DNA of 64,000 nucleotides from Adineta vaga. Taxonomy: Eukaryota > Rotifera. Position 1 is the stretch's first letter; each line of letters opens with the position of its first letter. The notes beneath the pieces are model-generated. The model searched no databases and was not told where the DNA came from. It saw only the letters and a program-made list of their open reading frames with translations. Below are positions 24,321 to 36,163 of this stretch, piece after piece. Where the stretch lies: positions 5,146,001-5,210,000 of the forward strand of contig CP075495.1 in assembly GCA_021613535.1 (NCBI GenBank), written 5' to 3'. The position numbers were made by a program, and so were the translations under genes.

Positions 24321-25391
24321 ATGCGTTTTTGTGCTAATATATCAACATTATTCAATGATATACCAAAACTTACTGAACGATACGTTCATGTTAGTCAACG
24401 GTAATTCTCTTTGAGATAAAAATGAAATTAAAACAGTTTCATAGGAATTTTATGAATCGATTATCTATAGGAAAGATTATCGATTTGAAGCAATTGAATG
24501 TCAAAATCCGTATGATCTACCATTAGATACATGGAAAGAGTCGATATCGAAGAATCGATCATTAGAATGGATTTTAATCAATAGTTTGCCACTTTATGAT
24601 CAAATAAAAGAGATTCCAACGTTCAATGAATATGAAAAACTAGTTCTAAATCGTACACTTGATTATGCTAAAGTGTTAAATGTGAATAAAATTCATCTAG
24701 TAATGATGGAAGCAAACAATGATTCTGATCGGTAAGAATGAGTTATATTATGATAGTCTCAATACAGTTCCTAAACATTGGAGAACTATGACAATCATAA
24801 TCGTTCGATATTTTAAGACTTTTCTTTTTCACACTTTTTACATTTCTAAAGATTGAAGATTATTGATCTTGTACATCGAGCAGCTCAATTCTTCCAACCA
24901 CATCGTATTCTGTGTTTAATTGAACCACTTTCAACACGATTGAATTATTATTTACAATCATATTCAACAGCAATCGAAATTGTGCAATCATCGAAAAGTG
25001 ATAATCTAAAAGTAATGTTAGATTCATTTCATCTTCAACGACTTCATGGAAATTTAACTGAAAGAGTTAAAGTATTTTGTATTACATGCGATTAATTCTG
25101 AATGATAATCAATATTTTTCTTTCAAGGAATTAATTCCATTTGTTGGACATGTTCAAATTTCACAAACACCAAATCGTGATTGTCCCATGAATGAAAATG
25201 GAGAAGTCAATCATCGATATTTTCTATCAAAACTTATCCAACCATTTTATCAAGATTACATTGGACTTGAATATAATGGTAAGAGACATAGAAAGATCTA
25301 CTATAGCATATATACGATTTCGAATTATATAGACTCAAGTGATGTATCTTTAAATTGGCTTGATGAATTCACCGCAAAAAATCAAGTTTAA
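24321..25391 (+). CDS. HYI: Hydroxypyruvate isomerase
   Basis: Exons 24321..24400, 24471..24731, 24852..25071, 25128..25278, 25333..25391; 256 residues, close to the usual 260-277. It belongs to the xylose-isomerase-like TIM barrel family and is expected to interconvert hydroxypyruvate and tartronate semialdehyde. Diagnostic motifs: MRFCANISTLFNDIP at the start (family RFSANLSWLF), WILINSLPL, the metal-binding LIEPLSTR, LDSFHLQRLHGNL, FVGHVQISQTPNR and GLEYN. The start is fixed by homology to the N-terminal beta strand. An acceptor-like TTTTGTAG (24305-24312) lies eight bases before the ATG with no matching upstream exon. Last member of the close-packed UROD-CNP-NELFCD-HYI run. Confidence 0.9.
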
Positions 25392-25945
25392 GTATCCTGT
25401 TTAATCTTTCATTAATATATTCTTAATTGATTATCGTTTTTGTATGCAATAACTTTTGATTAGAATAAATCTACATAAGTCTTCTTTTCAAGTCTTTCAT
25501 TTTCATATGAATACAATATCTTTTATTTAACCTATTGTAACTGTCTGTAACGTGTCTTGATCGTTACACATAACTCGATATCAATATTTAGAATAAATCT
25601 ATGTTGAAAATGCTATCATATATCGAATGCATATTGTTCATTAAAAAGACAAAATAATAATCTAGAATACATGTGCATTTTAAAGTGCATAAATGTGTTA
25701 ACCGATATGATTTGAAGAGATGAGTGATGAATCATAAAATGCTAGTCTACTCTTTTTCTTTTACTCTACGAAATTCGCTAACACTAACCAAACTGATTTG
25801 ATTTGTACGTAGCATAGTTAAATATCTTTATATTGAAATAAAATTTCAATAATTTGTTTTTGTGTTTACTAGATCCTTTTAAATTTGAATTTTATTCATA
25901 TTTGAATTTTGTTTATTTTAGATTTGTTTATCATTAAAGAAAATC
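25392..25945. other. Intergenic between HYI and PSMA2
   Basis: AT-rich. An AATAAA at 25464-25469 could be the HYI polyadenylation signal. An acceptor-like TATTTTAG ends at 25921, 24 bases before the PSMA2 ATG, suggesting a spliced 5' leader. Nothing else seen. Confidence 0.5.
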
Positions 25946-26880
25946 ATGTCAGAACGTTATGGATTTTCATTGACAACATTTAGTCCATCGGGCAAACTTG
26001 TTCAGATTGAATATGCTTTGAATGCTGTCAATGCAGGTTCGCCAGCAGTCGGTATCAAAGCATCGAATGGCGTTGTGCTAGCTACAGAGAAAAAAAGTAA
26101 ATCATTATTACATGATGATCGTACAATTCATAAGGTCGAACCAATTTGTAAAAATATGGGACTTGTTTACAGTGGCATGGGTCCTGATTATAGGTTCGAA
26201 TGATTTATTCATTCATTCATTCATTCATCATAATTTATTCTTGAATATTGTTGCTCTATCTAGATTACTCGTTCAAAAAGCACGCAAATTAGCACAAGAA
26301 TATATGCTTATTTATGAACAAAATGTACCACCAACACAATTAGTCAAACGAGTTGCTGATGTCATGCAAGAATATACACAATCCGGGTATGTATTGAATT
26401 TATCTTTGTGCAATGTTAATCAATAATACTTTCTAGTGGTGTACGTCCTTTTGGTGTATCTTTACTTCTTTGTGGTTATGATTATGATGAAGATCGACCA
26501 TTTCTTTATCAATGTGATCCATCGGTATGTCTTTTTTTTTGAAGACATACGAATAGCCTATGATAATATTTTACTAGGGTTCCTATTTTCCATGGAAAGC
26601 AACAGCAATTGGTCGTAATTACGTTAATGGAAAGACATTTTTAGAAAAACGGTATTGTTGAATTTTTTATTTGAGTTTCTCTGACCATACAATGTATATA
26701 TTTAGATATTCGGATCAATTAGCACTTGAAGATGCAGTTCATACTGCCATATTAACATTAAAAGAATCATTTGAAGGACAAATGACTGAAGATAATATCG
26801 AAATTGGTATATGTGATAAAGAAGGTTTTCGTCGTTTGACACCTGCTGAAGTCAAAGATTATTTAGCACAAATTGGTTAA
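25946..26880 (+). CDS. PSMA2: 20S proteasome subunit alpha-2
   Basis: Exons 25946..26193, 26264..26386, 26437..26524, 26578..26651, 26706..26880; 235 residues, one more than human PSMA2. It is a structural subunit of the outer alpha ring of the 20S proteasome. The N-terminus [24 protein letters not shown] is the alpha-2 signature that helps gate the channel. [37 protein letters not shown] and the terminal [14 protein letters not shown] all fit. As an alpha subunit it has no catalytic threonine. Intact, with all junction phases closing. Confidence 0.97.
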
Positions 26881-27365
26881 ATTCTCTATCTTAACGGATG
26901 AAAAAAAAATTATCTTAAATAACTCAATCGATTTCAATTGATCGCCATCCGTTTTTATATTTGTTAAGTTTTTTTTCGCTTTTTTTCTCTCTTCGTCTTC
27001 TGTTGCTTCCTTCATTATCTTCTCTGCAGACACAGAATAAACACGAACTTCATCTTCTTTTTTCAAATTTTACATCGTCTCCATTAGATCAAGAATATGT
27101 TGTGAATTCAATGATATAATAAAAATAAACACGATCTATACTATTCATCGCATATAAAGGACACCATGAATTTGTAAAATGAAGTATGTAGTGACCGCTT
27201 GATCGCTTCTTTCCATAATTTCTCACGTTCACACCACATTTCCAACTCTTGCTGCTCGGCTAATAGCATAATCGTTACCGTATCACATCAACTATGTTCG
27301 TTCAAAATACAATGGCGCAGAGTAGTTCTCGTTATTGTTTATATTGAGATTTTGTTGATGCTTAT
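26881..27365. other. Intergenic, no certain gene
   Basis: 3' flank of PSMA2 and 5' flank of the next gene. A frame beginning with ATG at about 27297 could be an earlier 5' exon of the downstream gene, but no standard intron joins it. Confidence 0.45.
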
Positions 27366-28576
27366 ATGAAAGTACATACGACAATGATACGATTTGTAAG
27401 TGTGAAAACTTGAATTCATCAGATATCTGATCTGCATTTATTCTAGGAATCTCATTATAATGCACAAACAGAATGGAATGAAATAAAAAAAACAGTGAAA
27501 CAGAAAATTGTCAGTTATCTTGATAGATGGAATAAAGTAAGTCAACCAGAACTTGTACCACCAAAAAAGTCTTTAGGTAAAAAATATGGTATTCCGAAAA
27601 CAATACGTCAAAAACGAACATTTTCATTCGATGATGATCCGAACAGGAAAGCGACTGATTCAGCACATGCAACACTAACAATAGGCAAACGTAAAGCTCC
27701 AACTGAAATCGATGATTTAGAAACCAATATGATTGCAAATGAAACATCTTGGATTGTTTGTTGAACAGAAAAGGATACAGCGAAGACGAAATATCAAGCA
27801 ATATCACCTGAAAAACTAAAAGTACCAGCTCAAGAATTGATTTTAAGTGATTTAGAAAAAATATCTCAACGAAATGACAGTTTAATTCAAGTAGAAAGTA
27901 TGGGTTTATTAACAGATGAAAATCAGAAAATACTAAATAAATTAATCAAACAACAGCAACAAAATACAAGTGATCTCAAACGTTTACAATCAAGACAACG
28001 CGCATCAATGCGGCTTCGTGAACGTAAAAAGCGGTATGTGGAACAATTATGTATTGTAAATCCAGTTGTAGCTGATGAACTAACGAAAGTTTTTCGATCA
28101 GTAACAACAACAAAATACAACACGAATGCAAATCGAAGCAGACTGTCCTGATGTCTTACATATCATTGCAAAAATTGCTCATATTACTGGAATATCAAAT
28201 TCATCAACGACACACATCAAATATGGATCATTGCCATCAAAAAGAAGAAGAAATGTTTGCGGATTATGATTTGAATGATCCTTATGATATACCGACATGT
28301 TTTATAAATACAACAGAAAATGGTGTTTGCTTATTTAAGGATATGACCGAATGGTTAAAATCAGCCTTTGAAGATAATTCGATTGTTATTACAAAAAGTA
28401 AATCGACAGCAGCTATGACATCAGCAATGATTCGTAAAGAGAAACAAATAATTGCAAGAGCAACAAATCAACACGCATGTACAATGATTGAAATTCCAAT
28501 TTCAAATGAAAGTCAATCACAAACAAGTAGTTTAATCAATGATTTAGAACATTTAGGAATATTTCATGATACTTGA
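27366..28576 (+). CDS. Unrecognised coiled-coil nuclear-type protein
   Basis: Proposed exons 27366..27395, 27447..27690, 27769..28100, 28142..28576 give 346 residues. Two apparent breaks disappear on splicing: an in-frame TGA at 27762 falls in a 78 bp intron (GTAAAG donor), and a frame change near 28101 is explained by a 41 bp intron. The middle is a charged helical region rich in Gln and Arg (about 95-205; KLIKQQQQNTSDLKRLQSRQ), preceded by basic GKKYGIPKTIRQKR. The C-terminal part has an acidic YDLNDPYDIP motif and ends with ISNESQSQTSS. Weak, unverified resemblance to the helical part of transcriptional adaptor ADA3 (MGLL, repeated L/Q/R helices), but the motif order differs. The first exon and start are uncertain. 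No function is proposed. Confidence 0.5.
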
Positions 28577-29123
28577 AATTCACTTAACAATGTACCAAAT
28601 CAAACAAGTTAGGATGATCTTATTGATAATATTTACTTTTAGTCTTTTCTTTCTTCAACTTGGTGCTTTATTTAAATACGATAATACTTTGCTTTTTGTT
28701 TGTACTCATTTTGTAAACTCTTTTCAGTAGATTAGTCGCATACTATGAGTACAAACTATTTTTTGTCTCATAGATACATGGTAATGAATAATTTATTTGT
28801 TGTAGTATTTGTTTTGTTAATATTTAAACACCGAAGAACGTAATTGTAAACTTTATCTACTGTTGTTCTTTTGAATGAAAAAAAGCTCTCGGAAACAAAT
28901 TAAAATCAATATTAACTTAACTAATTGTCTTCTATCTACGTTGTTAGAGATGCTCAGTGATGCATTTTCTACTAAAGTATTATGTTTTCTTTTATCGAAC
29001 ATGAAGATGAAGAATTTACGTTGTTCAAGTTTATTGATTTAACAGATTTAAATAAGTTTTTATGTAGAAATGAAAATTTTCTTTCATTATAACAAGCATA
29101 AACAAGAAACAAAAATCGTAGTT
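28577..29123. other. Convergent intergenic spacer
   Basis: AT-rich region between 3' ends facing each other. No coding, RNA or repeat feature seen. Confidence 0.5.
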
Positions 29124-30991
29124 CTATTCAATAGATGGTGTAAATTTTAGACGAGGTGATGGAGGAATAGAATAATTATGATCATCATCTGATGGTGAGT
29201 CTGGTAGTATTAAAACATTTCTAATAGTTCTCATTCGGTCGGATGAATATGAAATGTGTGGTAATTTGTGTAGATCAATAGGAACGGTAGTTGAATCTTC
29301 TGTAATTGAATTGTTTTGAAGAGAATTTTGTCGTGAATTCTGATTTGATAAAGAAAAAGAATGATGACGAGAAGGAGGAGCAGCACTTTCACCTCGTAGC
29401 ACCGGTTCAAGAAAAGAAAAATCCATTGGTACGATAACGTCGGGTGCTTGAGAATGTACTTCAGTTGAATTGAAGTAGTCAGTATTTGGCATTGAATGAT
29501 GCTGAGTTAATTTTGGTAATTGAATATTTTCTAATTTAATGGTATCACATTCAGTAGTTGGTTTAAGATTTGGAGAACTGCTTCGATGTCGACGGCGAGA
29601 AGGTGAACCCATACGATGTAATGAGTTAGGAAACGGTGGCATTATCAGTGGTTTATCATCAGGAGTTTCAAGAACAATTTGAACAAATGATTCTACTGGA
29701 TCATCTACCGCTTTTGTGATTGCTTCGAGCGGTGTTAAAAGCTCAAACGGTATAGCAGGTGCCGTAGGTGTAGATGGGATACGGCCATCATAAATAGTAA
29801 CAACACGTCTTTGATCATCAAATGAAACATTGGATAATGATGATTCATTCGAATTCGCTGATGTTGAACGTAAATAAAGTGAACCACTAGCACCATTTGG
29901 AGCAAGTTGTATACTTGGATCTGGTTGACCGCAATATGAAGCACGACGAGCTGATCCAATTAAATATTGAAATGTTGTCGATGCTGTTCGCATCATTGAA
30001 CTTGTAGAATCCAAAAGCATGTTCAATGATGAATTTTTTCGTTTTAACATGCACGTATCACTACCGCCGAATTCACCTAGATAATCGTAATTATTATAGG
30101 GATACGGACGACGTAATGATGGTGGATGTGGACCGTCTGAAAGACGTCGTTGTTCAGTCTAAATGATAATTAAATTTTTATATGATTAGATTTCTTTCAA
30201 AATGAAATTACGTATCTATTTGTAAAAAAGACAAATGAGTAGCTTTTATTTCTATAGATATCTTGAGGAAATGCATTTTCTATTAATGAAAACACTTACG
30301 TTTTATAATTATCTACGTCAACATTCTATCAAACTTATAGAATGTTAAAGAAGATCATAATCTCTATGGAAATTGATTCCATTTTCACTAGGCACGCATA
30401 TAAAAACCTAATCTTGAGTAGAAAAATTAACATTAATTGTATTCTATTTTCTGTAGATTTCATAATTGTTCTCAAAAACCAAAACGAAATACCTAGATTT
30501 ATCTCTGTTGTTTGATAATCTTAAAAAACGACATAATCGATTGATCTTTTACTGTGACTTGAAATGCCAAGTTATCATAAAACAATATCTAATAAGTGTA
30601 AATCCTTCTTATTTCCTACGTATGCTTTTTTCTTCAAGTAATCTCCTCATTATGTTAAAATTTCTTCTTAATGATGCCCCAAGAAAAAGTCTTAAATGCA
30701 AATGGTTTACAATGAAATTTCCGGAGAATCTTCTGACATTTATATAGAAAGATAGAGATATTGTACTTTAACGGTTGTCACGAGCAAAAATAGCATATCA
30801 TTAAAACTATAAATATTTCAATTCAAATCATTAAAAACTATACTTCTTTGACGATTCTAATTATTTTTTACTCATTTACTTAAAATAATTGTCATTAATT
30901 ATCAGTCACGAACTTTCCGGATGCATAGATTTTAAAATAGACTTTCTGGATTGAACATGACTGAGATAAATATTCTAGCAGGTTTAATAGT

Positions 30992-31022
<31 letters not shown>

Positions 31023-33316
31023 GCTATGTGATATCGTCACCGTGACATGTTATATCATTTTGAGGAAGAAAAAAGGATAATTAAACATCCGGCACCGATT
31101 TTTTTATCAACAGATAATTACGTTTTTCTCTTTTTACAGATTGTGTACTTACGTTGATTTGATCAATATCTCCCAGACCATCTGAATAACCAACAAAATT
31201 AGCAAAAACAGATAATCGTCGCGTATCCATTTCTGAGTTTTCGAGAACAAGACAAGGGAGAAAATTATGGTAGTTGTTAAAATAATTACAGAGAAAACTA
31301 AGAATGCAAATAGATATTGACGATGTATGTTAGAAATAATTGTAGACAAGATGCGATTATGACGAAGTTTACAAAAAACTATAAAAGTTCAATTAGAATG
31401 TTCTAGTTTCGGGCTGTATATAAATATATATTGTTTCTCAGCGTGACTGGCCTTTATCGTATCAACTGATGAAGGAGCGGAAAAGTTCATGTCGTAGAAG
31501 AAAAAAAAGAAGCACAAGCCTGGAAAAATAGTCCTAATCATTTTTTCCTTTCTCTCTTCTTTTTCTTTTACTATTTCTGTTTCTCTCGCATTTCTGATTA
31601 GATAATTCTTTTTGTGTTACATTTCACATCGTTTTTCTTTACATGATAGTTGTTAATGTGTGAAAGCATCAAATTATGAACGTGCTCATATGTAACCAAT
31701 TCAATGGGCGACGGACATTTCTGTATATTTTATTCTTATCAGTTACTTTAATATTAAAATATAATATTTTCAAATGTTTATAGTTTTTTTTCTTTTTTTT
31801 CTTGATAAGTTAGCGAAGCACTGTAAAGAGAGCAATTAACTAGAGAAGAGAAAAAACATGTCGACATCCGTGCATAAGTGTATGTCACTCATAGATTGTG
31901 TTTTGTGGTTGTTATAATGAGACATTCTCAAGTTGACAAAAGAATATAAAGAAAAAAATCATCATTCTTTGACAATATATAACGAAGCTGTCATTCACGC
32001 ACACAGAGATTGTAACTTACAGTTTTCTAAATCGGATAGATGAAGTTGCTTTTTTTCTTCCAATTTGTAATAAACCAGTAGAACACTAAGTATAAAGATA
32101 GATAGTCTGTTTCTCGATTTTTGTGCACATATATATTATTGCTTATGCAAATTAACGATCTGGTGCCATATTCTCCCTATGATATATGAATTTTATATCA
32201 ACGTTTTTCTTTTCTCGCTTTTAATTAAAAATCTCGCAATCATAGTGCGAGATTTTGTCTATTCAGCAGTTATGCAAATACACTGAGACATAAAGCAGCG
32301 CATCGTTTTTAGAATAGTCAATTTTATTTGTCACCCAACACTTTATTCTCTGCAATCAATCATCTTTTTACATATATATTCAGCTGATGCTTTTTTTCTT
32401 TGTTCTATCGAGAAAAGAATCCTGCGGATAGTGCTAGTAAAATCAGAAGCATTATACAATAAGCGACAACATACTTGAACTAAACTTTCCGTTTGTCTTC
32501 ATTTACTATTCTGATACTATCATGATAAATTAGATTTACAGGAAAGAGAGAAACAGACATATGATGAAGTACGAATAATTGCGATCAAAGAATGAATCTC
32601 TAACATATATTTTATTGAATCAAAAAAGAACGAAGACGTCATCGAAACTAATGCAATATAGATATAAAATATGCACGTTGAAATCGATCGAGTATATATT
32701 CATATGGTATTCATCGAGTCAAATCAGCGATGTGACAATGTTCGATTTATTCATTGTTTTGGATACGCTTCTTTAAATTTAGGATACCAATAAAATATAC
32801 TTGGTATTATATTAATAGAAACTTATGAATAATAGAAAAATTAGAAATTATATATATAGAAGATATGCTTATTCGCCATGTGTAGTATTTCCTTAACAAA
32901 TCTCTTCTTTCTTTTTATAACACCTTTCTTTTTGTATTCGCCTTTTTGTCTAATTTCCGATGAGATTAAACGGATTTCACAAAATATATGACGTATAAAT
33001 TCTTCATTAAATTTTAGCGTGATATTTCATTGATATGAATATGATTCTTTACTAATGAAGTTTGAAATTGACGATATGAGTTTTCATAAATCTTACTTCG
33101 AAGTTTTCTTTACTTTTCTTATTTAACATTCTGCAACACTATGTATAGAATGATACGTACCTGATTGTTCAAATGATAAGCAACATTAGGTTCTGATTTG
33201 CAGTGTGTATAGTAAGAAGGTGGAGCAAGTAAATGTTCACAACTATATGCCGGACACAGATATTGGTCATCATAATTATTTGGTGATAGGAATGGTGTAC
33301 TTCGATTTGTAAACAT
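29124..33316 (-). CDS. Ser-rich protein with two alternative first exons
   Basis: The main exon 29124..30158 (344 residues plus stop) has an in-phase acceptor. Two upstream coding starts can join it, both ending in phase 0 with good donors: exon A 33161..33316 (52 residues, MFTNRSTPFLSPNNYDDQYL, GTACGT donor) and exon B 31153..31230 (26 residues, MDTRRLSVFANFVGYSDGLG, GTAAGT donor). A cannot be spliced through B in frame, so they are probably alternative first exons giving about 396 and 370 residues. The body has no recognised domain. It is Ser/Pro-rich with RRRHRSSSP, HHSFSLSNQNSRQNS and VLILPDSPSDDD, probable phosphorylation and CK2-type sites, and is largely disordered. Cysteines near the start of the shared exon (SYCGQPD, SDTCML) could be lipidated; this is speculative. 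Confidence 0.6.
30991..31018. repeat. (CT)n microsatellite
   Basis: About 14 tandem CT units inside the long intron of the Ser-rich gene, upstream (on the minus strand, downstream) of alternative exon B. A similar run lies at about 33570-33590 upstream of exon A. Purine/pyrimidine tracts can act as GAGA-type promoter elements, but this is only a possibility. Confidence 0.85.
32228..32256. other. 11-bp perfect stem-loop
   Basis: AAAATCTCGCA, a 7-base loop, then TGCGAGATTTT form an 11-bp perfect inverted repeat with a GC-containing core, unusual in this AT-rich intron. It could fold in RNA from either strand. No T-run terminator logic applies in a polymerase II intron. A small structured RNA or protein-binding palindrome is possible but unproven. 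Confidence 0.6.
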
Positions 33317-34528
33317 AGTTGTTTGATTCGTTTGTCAAATGAACATTAGTCGTGTGATTGATTTTGATGTGTTAGTTAAAAATAATATCTTGTCTAAAAT
33401 TGTTTTGGAAAATAGAATAGAAAAGGTTCAATTAATGTCAATTCTATGAGAGAATATAGAGAGTGAGTTATGACGAGTATGTAGTTAAATAGTCTGATCT
33501 TTCTCAAAACATCAGATTGCTATTTTCTACTTTTCTAGATCTTCTTCCCCTTTAAATATATATATATTTTTTCTCTCTCTCTCTCTCTCTTGCGTTCTTT
33601 TAACTAACTTGACATATCATAAATATTGTTGTTATTGTCGTCGTCGTCGTCCTCGTCGTTGTCATTTTTTTTATTCGGGAGTGCGAACAGAAATCCGTAG
33701 TCTTAGTCATCATATAAAGACTTAGGTTAATAACGTTTGCTGCTATCAGTAAACGCATTTGTTCTATATCTATTTAATTGTATGATGATTGCTTTTATTA
33801 TAATCATATGTTGTATGGTAATTCAGAATATAAATGAAACGAATATTTTGTCGAGTATCGTTGCTGACTATCTTTTGCTTTTCTTATATGTAAATAACGG
33901 AAATTGTAGCAAAGATGAAGGAGAAGAAAGAAAGAGAGAGAGAGAGCACGAGTCTTTTCAAAATTTATGGATGCTTGTGAAGCGTTGTCGATAGAGTGGC
34001 AAACGACACCTCTTAACTATTTCTTTATTGAACCTTCTTGTATTCATCAATAATTGAAGGTTTTTTCGGAATCTTCTCTGTCTAAATGAATAAGAACAAC
34101 GACAATATTTCCGAGCGAAACAATTTAATCTAGGTTTTTTCACTTTTTACGTAGATTATAATGGAGTTGTGAGAAAAATGAATACGTAGAATATATCAAA
34201 AGTGTCAAAACGAGAAAGATAAGATGAATCAAGCAGAAAGAACCAAAAAAACACCGAAATATATGACATAGTAAGAACATTTTTTATTGTTGTTTCACAC
34301 GTCTTATCAACGAGAAAATAATGGTGACAAGATAGAAAATATATTTTGAATTACTGTCAACTTGATTTTGACATATGAATTCAAAATCGAAATAACTGAT
34401 GATGATGATGATGACCGATCTATCTGAAATCTCATTGAAGATTGTAAATCAATCATATGAAATATCAAGGTAATCATTAATGAACAATAAGATCTGTTTT
34501 TCTCTTATACTTTATTAAACCTGATCAA
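33317..34528. other. Intergenic, no gene seen
   Basis: 5' flank of exon A of the Ser-rich gene and 3' flank of the tyrosine kinase. It has CT runs (33570-33590) and a GTC/GTT run (about 33625-33665). Open frames are low-complexity. Confidence 0.5.
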
Positions 34529-36163
34529 CTAAGAAGAAAATTCAACATATGAACTACTTAAACGTTCATATTCAGCTTTTTCTTTATGCCATTGTCGGAA
34601 AAGTTCTACTAATGATTTGAAATTCGGTCGTTGATTTGGTTGAAAACATAAACATGGAAGAATTATACGATTATAAAATTGATTCGAACATTTAAGAGGT
34701 TTCTTATGAACATATCCAGTTTTTACAAGTGCTCGAACTGATGAAAAATCTTTTTCTTCAGGATAAGGATCAGCACCTTTCAACCACATTTCAATTAAAA
34801 CAATACCAAACGACCAAACATCCGATTTATTCGAATAATCCATTTGATTATCAAGTACTTCAGGTGCTGTCCAACGAATAGGTAGTCGTTGATAATTAAT
34901 TTCATTTTGTTGTATAGACTCATCTTTATTAATACGTCTTGATAAACCGAAATCAGCTATTTTAACAGTTCGTGTACCACTACCTAATAGAATATTACGA
35001 CAAGCTAGATCACGATGTACACGTAATTGTTTTTCAAGGAAAGTCATTCCACGACAGATATCATATGCAAATGAAATAATAAGTTTCTCATCCGGGACAT
35101 CACGACAATTTTCTAACCAATTTTTTAAATCACCATCATCCATCAATTCAGTAACAAGTAATGTTTCATACGTTTGAAAATCTCGTGCCACACCGTAGAG
35201 TGCAACAATATAATTATTTCGTAATGTTTTCATAGCTTCAATTTCACAAATATAATTATTTAATGTGATTTTATCTTGTCGTTTCTTATGCAATTTCTTT
35301 ATAGCAACAGGTATTGATCGATTTCCATTTTGCCATAATCCACGCCAAACTTCTCCAAATTCACCATTACCAATATGACATTCAAATGTTAAATGACGTC
35401 GCGATATATGCCAAAGATCTTCTTCGAAATCGATTCGATATGGCATGACAAATTTTAATGGTATAAGTTTTCGAACTTCTTCATTTTGTACAAGTTTTTG
35501 AAATGATGTAAAATTCAAATGATATAATTTTGATTCCTGTACAAAATAAAAACAATGATTTGATGGATGAATACAAATTAAATAATGCCAATCTTCAGCA
35601 TTTCTTTGATTGGATATTTGAGAAATGCTCAAGACAAATGCATTCGATTCATTTCGACTTCGACGAATCAAATAAGCACCCAATGTATTATATTGAAGTA
35701 AACATCGTTGAATAACACCTCGATCATCACTACCTAATCGTAATGGTGTATCCACATCAAGTAATAAATGTGTTCGATCTATGGTACATTCAGTATTTGT
35801 ACGTAAATGAAGAACATGAAAATAATCTTGATTTATTCCATTGATCAATTCAAATTCATCGCCTTCATCACAAGAATAATTATCTTTTACAATGAATGAA
35901 TGACGAGCTATATAAATTGGTTTATTCAACTGCACGCTATTGTTTTTTTTATTATCTGAATTACTTATACAGGTTACATTCGATGAAATTAATTGATTTG
36001 TATCAATACGTTTATTCGGCGAGAAATTTGTTGATACTTCGATAGATGAATTGTGTTTTCTTAAAGCTTCTACAGGCAAAACACAACGATCCTTCACCAT
36101 TACTCTATGTCGACATAAAATAGATAAAAGAGAAATTTATTTTTGCTTACCATTGTTAGACAT
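34529..36163 (-). CDS. Src-like non-receptor tyrosine kinase (SH3-SH2-kinase)
   Basis: A tiny first exon 36151..36163 (MSNN plus one base) joins 34529..36102 to give 528 residues; the rest is intronless. SH3 at about 60-115 (YIARHSFIVKDNYSCDEGDEFEL), SH2 at about 120-215 (GAYLIRRSRN with the phosphotyrosine-binding Arg), kinase at about 240-505. Catalytic residues are intact: GNGEFGEVW, VAIKKL, HRDLACRN, DFG, an activation-loop Tyr (NYQRLPIRWTAPE) and DVWSFGIVLIEMW. A C-terminal Tyr (SSSYVEFSS) sits where Src-family tails carry the inhibitory Tyr. HRDLACRN replaces the Src hallmark HRDLRAAN, and there is no N-terminal myristoylation glycine, so it sits nearer BRK/FRK or Csk/Abl-type branches; the subfamily is unresolved. 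It phosphorylates protein tyrosines in the cytoplasm or at the membrane. Confidence 0.88.

Larger units (their letters stand above)
18364..24321 (+). promoter_or_regulatory. Candidate trans-splice acceptors heading four close-packed cistrons
   Basis: UROD, CNP, NELFCD and HYI lie head to tail with gaps of 145, 121 and 171 bp. Each ATG is preceded closely by a pyrimidine tract and AG: 18368-18369, 19724-19725, 21663-21664 or 21678-21679, and 24311-24312. No upstream 5'-exon with a donor is visible for the three internal genes. Spliced-leader trans-splicing is known in bdelloid rotifers, so the pattern fits a polycistron. Ordinary cis-spliced 5' UTR exons reaching into the previous gene's 3' end are the alternative. 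Confidence 0.4.
30159..33160. other. Long intron/alternative-promoter region
   Basis: Unusually large non-coding interval for this locus, where introns are normally about 60 bp. It contains exon B (31153-31230), a CT dinucleotide run at about 30991-31018, a strong hairpin at 32228-32256, and otherwise AT-rich sequence. A 66-residue hydrophobic frame opposite exon B is judged a shadow. Confidence 0.5.

Noticed and set aside
27762-27764. In-frame TGA suggesting a pseudogene or recoding
   Set aside because: It falls inside a 78 bp GT-AG intron (27691-27768) whose removal keeps the reading frame.
31149-31349. 66-residue hydrophobic frame resembling a membrane protein
   Set aside because: It overlaps alternative exon B in another frame, and chaining it to the main exon breaks phase.
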